NCBI RefSeq assembly: GCF_050947335.1
Contig: NW_027473341.1
Location: 1,550,001 to 1,614,000, forward strand
DNA: 64,000 bases
Origin: Megachile rotundata
Lineage: Eukaryota > Arthropoda > Insecta > Hymenoptera > Megachilidae
Direction: 5' to 3'
A program made the position numbers and the translations under genes. Every line of letters starts with the position of its first letter. Positions within the stretch are counted from its first letter, which is position 1. The notes under the pieces are model-generated. The model was given only the letters and a program-made list of their open reading frames with translations. It searched no databases and had not been told where the DNA came from. Below, in pieces: positions 16,062-32,079 of this stretch.

Positions 16062-18518
16062 TAGAATCACAATCATACAATCACAATCATACAATCACAA
16101 TCATACATTCAAAATCATGCAATCACAATCATACAATCACAATCATGCAATCACAATCATACATTCAAAATCATGCAATCACAATCATACAATCACAATC
16201 ATGCAATCACAATCATACAATCACAATCATACAATCAAAATCATACAATCACAATCATACAATCACAATCATACAATCACAAAAATACAATCATAATCAT
16301 ACAATCACAATCATACATCACAATCATACAATCACAATCATACAATCGCAATCATACAATAACAATCATACAATCGCAATCATACAATCACAATCATACA
16401 ATCGCAATCATACAATCACAATCATACAATCGCAATCATACAATTACAATCTCCGAAATACAATCTCCCAAATACAATCAAACAATCACAATCATACAAA
16501 CACAATCATACAATCACAATCGTACAATCACAATCATACTATCACAATCGTACAATCACAATCGTACAATCACAATCGCACAACCACAATCAGACAATCA
16601 CAATCATACAATCGCAATCATACAATCACAATCATACAATCACAATCATACAATCACAATCATACAATCACAATCATACAATCACAATCATACAATCACA
16701 ATCATACTTTCACAATCATACTATCACAATCATACAATCACAATCATACAATCACAGTCATACAATAACAATCATATAATCACAATCATACTATCACAAT
16801 CATAGAATCACAATCATACAATCACAATCATACAATCACAATCATACATTCAAAATCATGCAATCACAATCATACAATCACAATCATGCAATCACAATCA
16901 TACATTCAAAATCATGCAATCACAATCATACAATCACAATCATGCAATCACAATCATACAATCACAATCATACAATCAAAATCATACAATCACAATCATA
17001 CAATCACAATCATACAATCACAAAAATACAATCATAATCATACAATCACAATCATACATCACAATCATACAATCACAATCATACAATCGCAATCATACAA
17101 TAACAATCATACAATCGCAATCATACAATCACAATCATACAATCGCAATCATACAATCACAATCATACAATCGCAATCATACAATTACAATCTCCGAAAT
17201 ACAATCTCCCAAATACAATCAAACAATCACAATCATACAAACACAATCATACAATCACAATCGTACAATCACAATCATACTATCACAATCGTACAATCAC
17301 AATCGTACAATCACAATCGCACAACCACAATCAGACAATCACAATCATACAATCGCAATCATACAATCACAATCATACAATCACAATCATACAATCACAA
17401 TCATACAATCACAATCATACAATCACAATCATACAATCACAATCATACTTTCACAATCATACTATCACAATCATACAATCACAATCATACAATCACAGTC
17501 ATACAATAACAATCATATAATCACAATCATACTATCACAATCATACAATCACAATCATACAATCACAATCATAAAATCACAATCATACAATCACAATCAT
17601 ACAATCACAATCATACAATCACAATCAAAGAATTACAATCATACAATCCCAATCATACAATCGCAAGCATACAATCACAATCATACAATCTCAATCATAC
17701 AATCACAATCATACAATCACAATCATACAATCATAATCATACAATTACAATCATACACCACAATCATACAATCACAATCATACAATCGCAATCATACAAT
17801 AACAATCATACAATCGCAATCATACAATCACAATCATACAATCGCAATCATACAATCACAATCATACAATCGCAATCATACAATTACAATCTCCGAAATA
17901 CAATCTCCCAAATACAATCAAACAATCACAATCATACAAACACAATCATACAATCACAATCGTACAATCACAATCATACTATCACAATCGTACAATCACA
18001 ATCGTACAATCACAATCGCACAACCACAATCAGACAATCACAATCATACAATCGCAATCATACAATCACAATCATACAATCACAATCATACAATCACAAT
18101 CATACAATCACAATCATACAATCACAATCATACAATCACAATCATACTTTCACAATCATACTATCACAATCATACAATCACAATCATACAATCACAGTCA
18201 TACAATAACAATCATATAATCACAATCATACTATCACAATCATACAATCACAATCATACAATCACAATCATAAAATCACAATCATACAATCACAATCATA
18301 CAATCACAATCATACAATCACAATCAAAGAATTACAATCATACAATCCCAATCATACAATCGCAAGCATACAATCACAATCATACAATCTCAATCATACA
18401 ATCACAATCATACAATCACAATCATACAATCATAATCATACAATTACAATCATACACCACAATCATACAATCACAATCATACAATCGCAATCATAAAATC
18501 ACAAAAATACAAACTTAA
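16062..18518. repeat. 0.7-kb higher-order triplicate (copy I)
   Basis: The marker CTCCGAAAT recurs at 16451, 17192 and 17891, spacings 741 and 699 bp. The first two units begin with the rare TAGAATC variant (16062 and 16803). The third shares its tail with the second, including AAAGAATT followed by a CCC variant at 17627 and 18326, also 699 bp apart. 741 and 699 differ by 42 bp, three units, and each unit holds one 13-bp repeat (14 x 53 minus 1 and 14 x 50 minus 1). The region ends at the ACAAACTTAATC marker. Confidence 0.88.
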
Positions 18519-21500
18519 TCATACAATCACAATCATACAATCGCAATCATACAATCACAATCATACAATCATAATCGTACAATCACAATCATACGATCGC
18601 AATCATACAATCACAATCATACCATCACAATCATACAATCATAATCATACAATCATAATCATACAATTACAATCATACATCACAATCATACAATCACAAT
18701 CATACAATCGCAATCATACAATTACAATATCCCAAATACAATCTCCCAAATACAATCATACAATCACAATCATACATACACAATCATACAATCACAATCA
18801 TACAATCGCAGTCATACAATCGCAATCATACAATTACAGTATCCCAAATACAATCTCGCAAATACAATCATACAATCGCAATCATACAATCACAATCATA
18901 CAATCACAATCATACAATCGCAATCATACAATTACAATATCCCAAATACAATCTTACAAATACAATCATACAATCACAATCACACAATCACAATCATACA
19001 ATCATAATCATACAATTACAATCATACATCACAATCATACAATCACAATCATACTATCACAATCATACAATCGCAATCATACAATCACAATCATACAATC
19101 ACAATCATACAATCACAATCGTACTATCAAAATCATACAATCACAATCATACAATCACAATCGTACATTCACAATCATACAATCACAATCATACAATCAC
19201 AATCATACAATCGCAATCATACAATCACAATCATACTATCACAATCATACAATCACAATCATACAATCACAATCATACAATCACAATCATACAATCATAA
19301 TCATACAATTACAATCATACATCACAATCATACAATCACAATCATACAATCGCAATCATAAAATCACAAAAATACAAACTTAATCATACAATCACAATCA
19401 TACAATCATAATCATACAATTACAATCATACATCACAATCATACAATCACAATCATACAATCGCAATCATACAATTACAATATCCCAAATACAATCTCCC
19501 AAATACAATCATACAATCACAATCATACAATCACAATCATACAATCAGAATCATACAATCACAATCATACAATAGCATTCATACAATCGCAATCATACAA
19601 TCGCAATCATACAATCGCAATCATACAATCACAATCATACTATCACAATCATACAATCACAATCATACAATCACAATCATACAATCACAATCATACAATC
19701 ACAATCATACATTCAAAATCATGCAATCACAATCATACAATCACAATCATGCAATCACAATCATACAATCATAATCATGCAATCACAATCATACAATCAC
19801 AATCGTACAATCACAATCGTACAATCACAATCGCACAACCACAATCAGACAATCACAATCATACAATCACAATCATACAATCACAATCGCACAACCACAA
19901 TCAGTCAATCACAATCATACAATCACAATCATACAATCAGGATCATACAATCACAAAAATACAATCATAATCATACAATCACAATCATACAATCGCAATC
20001 ATACAATCACAATCATACAATCGCAATCATACAATCACAATCATACAATCGCAATCATACAATCACAATCATACAATCGCAATCATACAATCACAATCAT
20101 ACAATCGCAATCATACAATTACAATCTCCCAAATACAATCTCCCAAATACAATCAAACAATCACAATCATACAAACACAATCATACAATCACAATCATAC
20201 AATCACAATCATACTATCACAATCGTACAATCACAATCGTACAATCACAATCGCACAACCACAGTCAGACAATCACAATCATACAATCACTATCATACAA
20301 TCACAATCATACAATCACAATCATACAATCACAATCATACAATCACAATCATACAATCACAATCATACTTTCACAATCATACTATCACAATCATACTATC
20401 ACAATCATACTATCACAATCATACAATCACAATCATACAATCACAGTCGTACAATAACAATCATATAATCACAATCATACTATCACAATCATACAATCAC
20501 AATCATACAATCACAATCATACAATCACAATCATAAAATCACAATCATACAATCACAATCATACAATCACAATCATACAATCACAAAAATACAATCATAA
20601 TCATACAAACACAATCATACAATCGCAATCATACAATCACAATCATACAATCATAATCATACAATCACAATCATACGATCGCAATCATACAATCACAATC
20701 ATACAATCGCAATCATACAATCATAATCATACAATTACAATCATACATCACAATCATACAATCACAATCATACAATCGCAATCATACAATCACAATCATA
20801 CAATCGCAATCATACAATCACAATCATACAATCGCAATCATACAATCACAATCATACAATCGCAATCATACAATTACAATCTCCCAAATACAATCTCCCA
20901 AATACAATCAAACAATCACAATCATACAAACACAATCATACAATCACAATCATACAATCACAATCATACTATCACAATCGTACAATCACAATCGTACAAT
21001 CACAATCGCACAACCACAATCAGACAATCACAATCATACAATCACTATCATACAATCACAATCATACAATCACAATCATACAATCACAATCATACAATCA
21101 CAATCATACTTTCACAATCATACTATCACAATCATACTATCACAATCATACAATCACAATCATACAATCACAGTCGTACAATAACAATCATATAATCACA
21201 ATCATACTATCACAATCATACAATCACAATCATACAATCACAATCATACAATCACAATCATAAAATCACAATCATACAATCACAATCATACAATCACAAT
21301 CATACAATCACAATCAAAGCATTACAATCATACAATCACAATCATACAATCGCAAGCATACAATCACAATCATACAATCTCAATCATACAATCACAATCA
21401 TATAATCACAATCATACAATCATAATCATACAATTACAATCATACATCACAATCATACCATCACAATCATACAATCGCAATCATACAATTACAATATCCC

Positions 21501-22244
21501 AAATACAATCTCCCAAATACAATCATACAATTACAATCATACATACACAATCATACAATCACAATCATACAATCGCAATCATACAATCGCAATCATGCAA
21601 TTACAGTATCCCAAATACAATCTCGCAAATACAATCATACAATCACAATCATACAATCACAATCATACAATCACAATCATACGATCGCAATCATACAATC
21701 ACAATCATACCATCACAATCATACAATCGCAAGCATACAATCACAATCATACAACCACAATCATACAATCACAATCATACAATCACAATCATACAATCAC
21801 AATCATACAATCACAATCATACAATCACAAGCATACAATCACAATCATACAACCACAATCATACAATCACAATCATACAATCACAATCATACAATCACAA
21901 TCATACAATCACAATCATACAATCACAATCATACAATCACAATCATACAATCACAATCATACAATCACAATCATACAATCACATTCATACAATCGCAAGC
22001 ATACAATAACAATCATACAATCTCAATCATACAATCACAATCATACAATCATAATCATACAATTACAATCATACATCACAATCATACAATCACAATCATA
22101 CAATCGCAATCATACAATTACAATATCCCAAATACAATCTCCCAAATACAATCATACAATCACAATCATACAATCACAATCATACAATCACAATCATACA
22201 ATCACAATCATACAATCACAATCATACAATCACAATCATACAAT
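17690..22244. repeat. 4,555-bp tandem block, first unit (copy I)
   Basis: Starts at the CTCAATC unit at 17690 and is repeated immediately after at 22245. It overlaps the last unit of the 0.7-kb triplicate. Its order includes ACACCAC (a T-to-C form of the 13-bp unit), TAAAATCACAAAAATAC, ACAAACTTAATC (18512), CAGTATCCC, AATCTTACAAATAC, the ATGCAATC cluster (19749), CAGTCAATC (19902), ATAATC runs and AAAGCATT. It holds nine 13-bp units, and 4555 equals 14 x 326 minus 9. A private A-to-G change at 21597 creates an ATG not found in the other copies. Confidence 0.88.
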
Positions 22245-25200
22245 CTCAATCATACAATCACAATCATACAATCACAATCATACAATCATAATCATACAAT
22301 TACAATCATACACCACAATCATACAATCACAATCATACAATCGCAATCATACAATAACAATCATACAATCGCAATCATACAATCACAATCATACAATCGC
22401 AATCATACAATCACAATCATACAATCGCAATCATACAATTACAATCTCCGAAATACAATCTCCCAAATACAATCAAACAATCACAATCATACAAACACAA
22501 TCATACAATCACAATCGTACAATCACAATCATACTATCACAATCGTACAATCACAATCGTACAATCACAATCGCACAACCACAATCAGACAATCACAATC
22601 ATACAATCGCAATCATACAATCACAATCATACAATCACAATCATACAATCACAATCATACAATCACAATCATACAATCACAATCATACAATCACAATCAT
22701 ACTTTCACAATCATACTATCACAATCATACAATCACAATCATACAATCACAGTCATACAATAACAATCATATAATCACAATCATACTATCACAATCATAC
22801 AATCACAATCATACAATCACAATCATAAAATCACAATCATACAATCACAATCATACAATCACAATCATACAATCACAATCAAAGAATTACAATCATACAA
22901 TCCCAATCATACAATCGCAAGCATACAATCACAATCATACAATCTCAATCATACAATCACAATCATACAATCACAATCATACAATCATAATCATACAATT
23001 ACAATCATACACCACAATCATACAATCACAATCATACAATCGCAATCATAAAATCACAAAAATACAAACTTAATCATACAATCACAATCATACAATCGCA
23101 ATCATACAATCACAATCATACAATCATAATCGTACAATCACAATCATACGATCGCAATCATACAATCACAATCATACCATCACAATCATACAATCATAAT
23201 CATACAATCATAATCATACAATTACAATCATACATCACAATCATACAATCACAATCATACAATCGCAATCATACAATTACAATATCCCAAATACAATCTC
23301 CCAAATACAATCATACAATCACAATCATACATACACAATCATACAATCACAATCATACAATCGCAGTCATACAATCGCAATCATACAATTACAGTATCCC
23401 AAATACAATCTCGCAAATACAATCATACAATCGCAATCATACAATCACAATCATACAATCACAATCATACAATCGCAATCATACAATTACAATATCCCAA
23501 ATACAATCTTACAAATACAATCATACAATCACAATCACACAATCACAATCATACAATCATAATCATACAATTACAATCATACATCACAATCATACAATCA
23601 CAATCATACTATCACAATCATACAATCGCAATCATACAATCACAATCATACAATCACAATCATACAATCACAATCGTACTATCAAAATCATACAATCACA
23701 ATCATACAATCACAATCGTACATTCACAATCATACAATCACAATCATACAATCACAATCATACAATCGCAATCATACAATCACAATCATACTATCACAAT
23801 CATACAATCACAATCATACAATCACAATCATACAATCACAATCATACAATCATAATCATACAATTACAATCATACATCACAATCATACAATCACAATCAT
23901 ACAATCGCAATCATAAAATCACAAAAATACAAACTTAATCATACAATCACAATCATACAATCATAATCATACAATTACAATCATACATCACAATCATACA
24001 ATCACAATCATACAATCGCAATCATACAATTACAATATCCCAAATACAATCTCCCAAATACAATCATACAATCACAATCATACAATCACAATCATACAAT
24101 CAGAATCATACAATCACAATCATACAATAGCATTCATACAATCGCAATCATACAATCGCAATCATACAATCGCAATCATACAATCACAATCATACTATCA
24201 CAATCATACAATCACAATCATACAATCACAATCATACAATCACAATCATACAATCACAATCATACATTCAAAATCATGCAATCACAATCATACAATCACA
24301 ATCATGCAATCACAATCATACAATCATAATCATGCAATCACAATCATACAATCACAATCGTACAATCACAATCGTACAATCACAATCGCACAACCACAAT
24401 CAGACAATCACAATCATACAATCACAATCATACAATCACAATCATACAATCACAATCGCACAACCACAATCAGTCAATCACAATCATACAATCACAATCA
24501 TACAATCAGGATCATACAATCACAAAAATACAATCATAATCATACAATCACAATCATACAATCGCAATCATACAATCACAATCATACAATCGCAATCATA
24601 CAATCACAATCATACAATCGCAATCATACAATCACAATCATACAATCGCAATCATACAATCACAATCATACAATCGCAATCATACAATTACAATCTCCCA
24701 AATACAATCTCCCAAATACAATCAAACAATCACAATCATACAAACACAATCATACAATCACAATCATACAATCACAATCATACTATCACAATCGTACAAT
24801 CACAATCGTACAATCACAATCGCACAACCACAGTCAGACAATCACAATCATACAATCACTATCATACAATCACAATCATACAATCACAATCATACAATCA
24901 CAATCATACAATCACAATCATACAATCACAATCATACTTTCACAATCATACTATCACAATCATACTATCACAATCATACTATCACAATCATACAATCACA
25001 ATCATACAATCACAGTCGTACAATAACAATCATATAATCACAATCATACTATCACAATCATACAATCACAATCATACAATCACAATCATACAATCACAAT
25101 CATAAAATCACAATCATACAATCACAATCATACAATCACAATCATACAATCACAAAAATACAATCATAATCATACAAACACAATCATACAATCGCAATCA

Positions 25201-26813
25201 TACAATCACAATCATACAATCATAATCATACAATCACAATCATACGATCGCAATCATACAATCACAATCATACAATCGCAATCATACAATCATAATCATA
25301 CAATTACAATCATACATCACAATCATACAATCACAATCATACAATCGCAATCATACAATCACAATCATACAATCGCAATCATACAATCACAATCATACAA
25401 TCGCAATCATACAATCACAATCATACAATCGCAATCATACAATTACAATCTCCCAAATACAATCTCCCAAATACAATCAAACAATCACAATCATACAAAC
25501 ACAATCATACAATCACAATCATACAATCACAATCATACTATCACAATCGTACAATCACAATCGTACAATCACAATCGCACAACCACAATCAGACAATCAC
25601 AATCATACAATCACTATCATACAATCACAATCATACAATCACAATCATACAATCACAATCATACAATCACAATCATACTTTCACAATCATACTATCACAA
25701 TCATACTATCACAATCATACAATCACAATCATACAATCACAGTCGTACAATAACAATCATATAATCACAATCATACTATCACAATCATACAATCACAATC
25801 ATACAATCACAATCATACAATCACAATCATAAAATCACAATCATACAATCACAATCATACAATCACAATCATACAATCACAATCAAAGCATTACAATCAT
25901 ACAATCACAATCATACAATCGCAAGCATACAATCACAATCATACAATCTCAATCATACAATCACAATCATATAATCACAATCATACAATCATAATCATAC
26001 AATTACAATCATACATCACAATCATACCATCACAATCATACAATCGCAATCATACAATTACAATATCCCAAATACAATCTCCCAAATACAATCATACAAT
26101 TACAATCATACATACACAATCATACAATCACAATCATACAATCGCAATCATACAATCGCAATCATACAATTACAGTATCCCAAATACAATCTCGCAAATA
26201 CAATCATACAATCACAATCATACAATCACAATCATACAATCACAATCATACGATCGCAATCATACAATCACAATCATACCATCACAATCATACAATCGCA
26301 AGCATACAATCACAATCATACAACCACAATCATACAATCACAATCATACAATCACAATCATACAATCACAATCATACAATCACAATCATACAATCACAAG
26401 CATACAATCACAATCATACAACCACAATCATACAATCACAATCATACAATCACAATCATACAATCACAATCATACAATCACAATCATACAATCACAATCA
26501 TACAATCACAATCATACAATCACAATCATACAATCACAATCATACAATCACATTCATACAATCGCAAGCATACAATAACAATCATACAATCTCAATCATA
26601 CAATCACAATCATACAATCATAATCATACAATTACAATCATACATCACAATCATACAATCACAATCATACAATCGCAATCATACAATTACAATATCCCAA
26701 ATACAATCTCCCAAATACAATCATACAATCACAATCATACAATCACAATCATACAATCACAATCATACAATCACAATCATACAATCACAATCATACAATC
26801 ACAATCATACAAT
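22245..26813. repeat. 4,569-bp tandem block, second unit (copy I)
   Basis: Same marker order as the preceding block, with one extra canonical unit before the CAGTCAATC marker (24471 against 19902). The offset therefore changes from 4555 to 4569 midway. It ends near 26813, where an ACAATAGCATTC unit replaces the CTCAATC unit. The condensed copy at 38554 carries the extra unit, so its right part derives from this block type and not from the first. Confidence 0.85.
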
Positions 26814-27263
26814 CACAATCATACAATAGCATTCATACAATCGCAATCATACAATCACAATCATACAATCGCAATCATACAATCACAATCATACAATCAT
26901 AATCGTACAATCACAATCATACGATCACAATCATACAATCACAATCATACAATCATAATCATACAATTACAATCATACATCACAATCATACAATCACAAT
27001 CATACAATCGCAATCATAAAATCACAAAAATACAAACTTAATCATACATTCACAATCATACAATCGCAATCATACAATCACAATCATACAATCATAATCG
27101 TACAATCACAATCATACGATCGCAATCATACAATCACAATCATACCATCACAATCATACAATCACAATCATACAATCATAATCATACAATTACAATCATA
27201 CATCACAATCATACAATCACAATCATACAATCGCAATCATACAATTACAATATCCCAAATACA
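26814..27263. repeat. Satellite linker between the 4.56-kb pair and the 4.5-kb repeat
   Basis: This is canonical and CGCAATC units with ACAATAGCATTC (about 26826), CGTAC and ACGATCAC variants, two 13-bp units and the ACAAACTTAATC marker followed by ACATTCAC. The same order recurs at 31314-31763 (offset 4500) and about 41217-41666 (offset 14403). No gene or unique sequence is present. Confidence 0.75.
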
Positions 27264-28949
27264 ATCTTACAAATACAATCATACAATCACAATCACACAA
27301 TCACAATCATACAATCATAATCATACAATTACAATCATACATCACAATCATACAATCACAATCATACTATCACAATCATACAATCGCAATCATACAATCA
27401 CAATCATACAATCACTATCATACAATCACAATCATACAATCACAATCATACAATCACAATCATACAATCACAATCATACAATCACAATCATACTTTCACA
27501 ATCATACTATCACAATCATACTATCACAATCATACTATCACAATCATACAATCACAATCATACAATCACAGTCGTACAATAACAATCATATAATCACAAT
27601 CATACTATCACAATCATACAATCACAATCATACAATCACAATCATACAATCACAATCATAAAATCACAATCATACAATCACAATCATACAATCACAATCA
27701 TACAATCACAAAAATACAATCATAATCATACAAACACAATCATACAATCGCAATCATACAATCACAATCATACAATCATAATCATACAATCACAATCATA
27801 CGATCGCAATCATACAATCACAATCATACAATCGCAATCATACAATCATAATCATACAATTACAATCATACATCACAATCATACAATCACAATCATACAA
27901 TCGCAATCATACAATCACAATCATACAATCGCAATCATACAATCACAATCATACAATCGCAATCATACAATCACAATCATACAATCGCAATCATACAATT
28001 ACAATCTCCCAAATACAATCTCCCAAATACAATCAAACAATCACAATCATACAAACACAATCATACAATCACAATCATACAATCACAATCATACTATCAC
28101 AATCGTACAATCACAATCGTACAATCACAATCGCACAACCACAATCAGACAATCACAATCATACAATCACTATCATACAATCACAATCATACAATCACAA
28201 TCATACAATCACAATCATACAATCACAATCATACTTTCACAATCATACTATCACAATCATACTATCACAATCATACAATCACAATCATACAATCACAGTC
28301 GTACAATAACAATCATATAATCACAATCATACTATCACAATCATACAATCACAATCATACAATCACAATCATACAATCACAATCATAAAATCACAATCAT
28401 ACAATCACAATCATACAATCACAATCATACAATCACAATCAAAGCATTACAATCATACAATCACAATCATACAATCGCAAGCATACAATCACAATCATAC
28501 AATCTCAATCATACAATCACAATCATATAATCACAATCATACAATCATAATCATACAATTACAATCATACATCACAATCATACCATCACAATCATACAAT
28601 CGCAATCATACAATTACAATATCCCAAATACAATCTCCCAAATACAATCATACAATTACAATCATACATACACAATCATACAATCACAATCATACAATCG
28701 CAATCATACAATCGCAATCATACAATTACAGTATCCCAAATACAATCTCGCAAATACAATCATACAATCACAATCATACAATCACAATCATACAATCACA
28801 ATCATACGATCGCAATCATACAATCACAATCATACCATCACAATCATACAATCGCAAGCATACAATCACAATCATACAACCACAATCATACAATCACAAT
28901 CATACAATCACAATCATACAATCACAATCATACAATCACAATCATACAA
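27264..28949. repeat. Hybrid block joining three parents
   Basis: Positions 27264-27413 match 18951-19100, including the rare AATCTTACAAATAC marker. From the ACTATCA unit at 27414 the sequence follows 24858-26394 (offset 2556; AAAGCATT at 28441 and 25885). It then switches near 28950 to sequence matching 24450 onward. Both joins fall inside canonical units. This is the footprint expected from two unequal exchange or conversion events, and the same joins reappear at 63777 and 63927. Confidence 0.82.
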
Positions 28950-31763
28950 TCACAATCGCACAACCACAATCAGTCAATCACAATCATACAATCACAATCA
29001 TACAATCAGGATCATACAATCACAAAAATACAATCATAATCATACAATCACAATCATACAATCGCAATCATACAATCACAATCATACAATCGCAATCATA
29101 CAATCACAATCATACAATCGCAATCATACAATCACAATCATACAATCGCAATCATACAATCACAATCATACAATCGCAATCATACAATTACAATCTCCCA
29201 AATACAATCTCCCAAATACAATCAAACAATCACAATCATACAAACACAATCATACAATCACAATCATACAATCACAATCATACTATCACAATCGTACAAT
29301 CACAATCGTACAATCACAATCGCACAACCACAGTCAGACAATCACAATCATACAATCACTATCATACAATCACAATCATACAATCACAATCATACAATCA
29401 CAATCATACAATCACAATCATACAATCACAATCATACTTTCACAATCATACTATCACAATCATACTATCACAATCATACTATCACAATCATACAATCACA
29501 ATCATACAATCACAGTCGTACAATAACAATCATATAATCACAATCATACTATCACAATCATACAATCACAATCATACAATCACAATCATACAATCACAAT
29601 CATAAAATCACAATCATACAATCACAATCATACAATCACAATCATACAATCACAAAAATACAATCATAATCATACAAACACAATCATACAATCGCAATCA
29701 TACAATCACAATCATACAATCATAATCATACAATCACAATCATACGATCGCAATCATACAATCACAATCATACAATCGCAATCATACAATCATAATCATA
29801 CAATTACAATCATACATCACAATCATACAATCACAATCATACAATCGCAATCATACAATCACAATCATACAATCGCAATCATACAATCACAATCATACAA
29901 TCGCAATCATACAATCACAATCATACAATCGCAATCATACAATTACAATCTCCCAAATACAATCTCCCAAATACAATCAAACAATCACAATCATACAAAC
30001 ACAATCATACAATCACAATCATACAATCACAATCATACTATCACAATCGTACAATCACAATCGTACAATCACAATCGCACAACCACAATCAGACAATCAC
30101 AATCATACAATCACTATCATACAATCACAATCATACAATCACAATCATACAATCACAATCATACAATCACAATCATACTTTCACAATCATACTATCACAA
30201 TCATACTATCACAATCATACAATCACAATCATACAATCACAGTCGTACAATAACAATCATATAATCACAATCATACTATCACAATCATACAATCACAATC
30301 ATACAATCACAATCATACAATCACAATCATAAAATCACAATCATACAATCACAATCATACAATCACAATCATACAATCACAATCAAAGCATTACAATCAT
30401 ACAATCACAATCATACAATCGCAAGCATACAATCACAATCATACAATCTCAATCATACAATCACAATCATATAATCACAATCATACAATCATAATCATAC
30501 AATTACAATCATACATCACAATCATACCATCACAATCATACAATCGCAATCATACAATTACAATATCCCAAATACAATCTCCCAAATACAATCATACAAT
30601 TACAATCATACATACACAATCATACAATCACAATCATACAATCGCAATCATACAATCGCAATCATACAATTACAGTATCCCAAATACAATCTCGCAAATA
30701 CAATCATACAATCACAATCATACAATCACAATCATACAATCACAATCATACGATCGCAATCATACAATCACAATCATACCATCACAATCATACAATCGCA
30801 AGCATACAATCACAATCATACAACCACAATCATACAATCACAATCATACAATCACAATCATACAATCACAATCATACAATCACAATCATACAATCACAAG
30901 CATACAATCACAATCATACAACCACAATCATACAATCACAATCATACAATCACAATCATACAATCACAATCATACAATCACAATCATACAATCACAATCA
31001 TACAATCACAATCATACAATCACAATCATACAATCACAATCATACAATCACATTCATACAATCGCAAGCATACAATAACAATCATACAATCTCAATCATA
31101 CAATCACAATCATACAATCATAATCATACAATTACAATCATACATCACAATCATACAATCACAATCATACAATCGCAATCATACAATTACAATATCCCAA
31201 ATACAATCTCCCAAATACAATCATACAATCACAATCATACAATCACAATCATACAATCACAATCATACAATCACAATCATACAATCACAATCATACAATC
31301 ACAATCATACAATCACAATCATACAATAGCATTCATACAATCGCAATCATACAATCACAATCATACAATCGCAATCATACAATCACAATCATACAATCAT
31401 AATCGTACAATCACAATCATACGATCACAATCATACAATCACAATCATACAATCATAATCATACAATTACAATCATACATCACAATCATACAATCACAAT
31501 CATACAATCGCAATCATAAAATCACAAAAATACAAACTTAATCATACATTCACAATCATACAATCGCAATCATACAATCACAATCATACAATCATAATCG
31601 TACAATCACAATCATACGATCGCAATCATACAATCACAATCATACCATCACAATCATACAATCACAATCATACAATCATAATCATACAATTACAATCATA
31701 CATCACAATCATACAATCACAATCATACAATCGCAATCATACAATTACAATATCCCAAATACA
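28950..31763. repeat. Copy of 24450-27263 at offset 4,500 bp
   Basis: The CGCACAACC marker at 28957 matches 24457, and ACTTAATC at 31526 matches 27026, both offset 4500. 4500 equals 14 x 322 minus 8, and I count eight 13-bp units in the interval. The matches to 24450-27263 run until CTCCC replaces CTTAC just after 31763, so the following sequence differs from that after 27264. Confidence 0.85.
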
Positions 31764-32079
31764 ATCTCCCAAATACAATCATACAATTACAATCATACAT
31801 ACACAATCATACAATCACAATCATACAATCATAATCATACAATTACAATCATACATCACAATCATACATCACAATCATACAATCACAATCATACAATCGC
31901 AATCATACAATTACAATATCCCAAATACAATCTCCCAAATACAATCATACAATTACAATCATACATACACAATCATACAATCACAATCATACAATCGCAA
32001 TCATACAATCGCAATCATACAATTACAGTATCCCAAATACAATCATACAATCACAATCATACAATCACAATCATACAAT
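31764..32079. repeat. Junction segment with two adjacent 13-bp units
   Basis: Begins with the CTCCCAAATAC and ACATACACAATC markers. It holds two back-to-back 13-bp units near 31854 and 31867, which is unusual because this variant is normally single. It also has a CAGTATCCC marker before entering the condensed copy. The same arrangement recurs about 9,903 bp later (13-bp units near 41756 and 41769), so these are copies of one event. Confidence 0.75.

Noticed and set aside
16062..18518. CRISPR-like array of regular short repeats
   Set aside because: Repeats are directly adjacent, with no unique spacers and no leader or cas genes. It is a simple tandem satellite.
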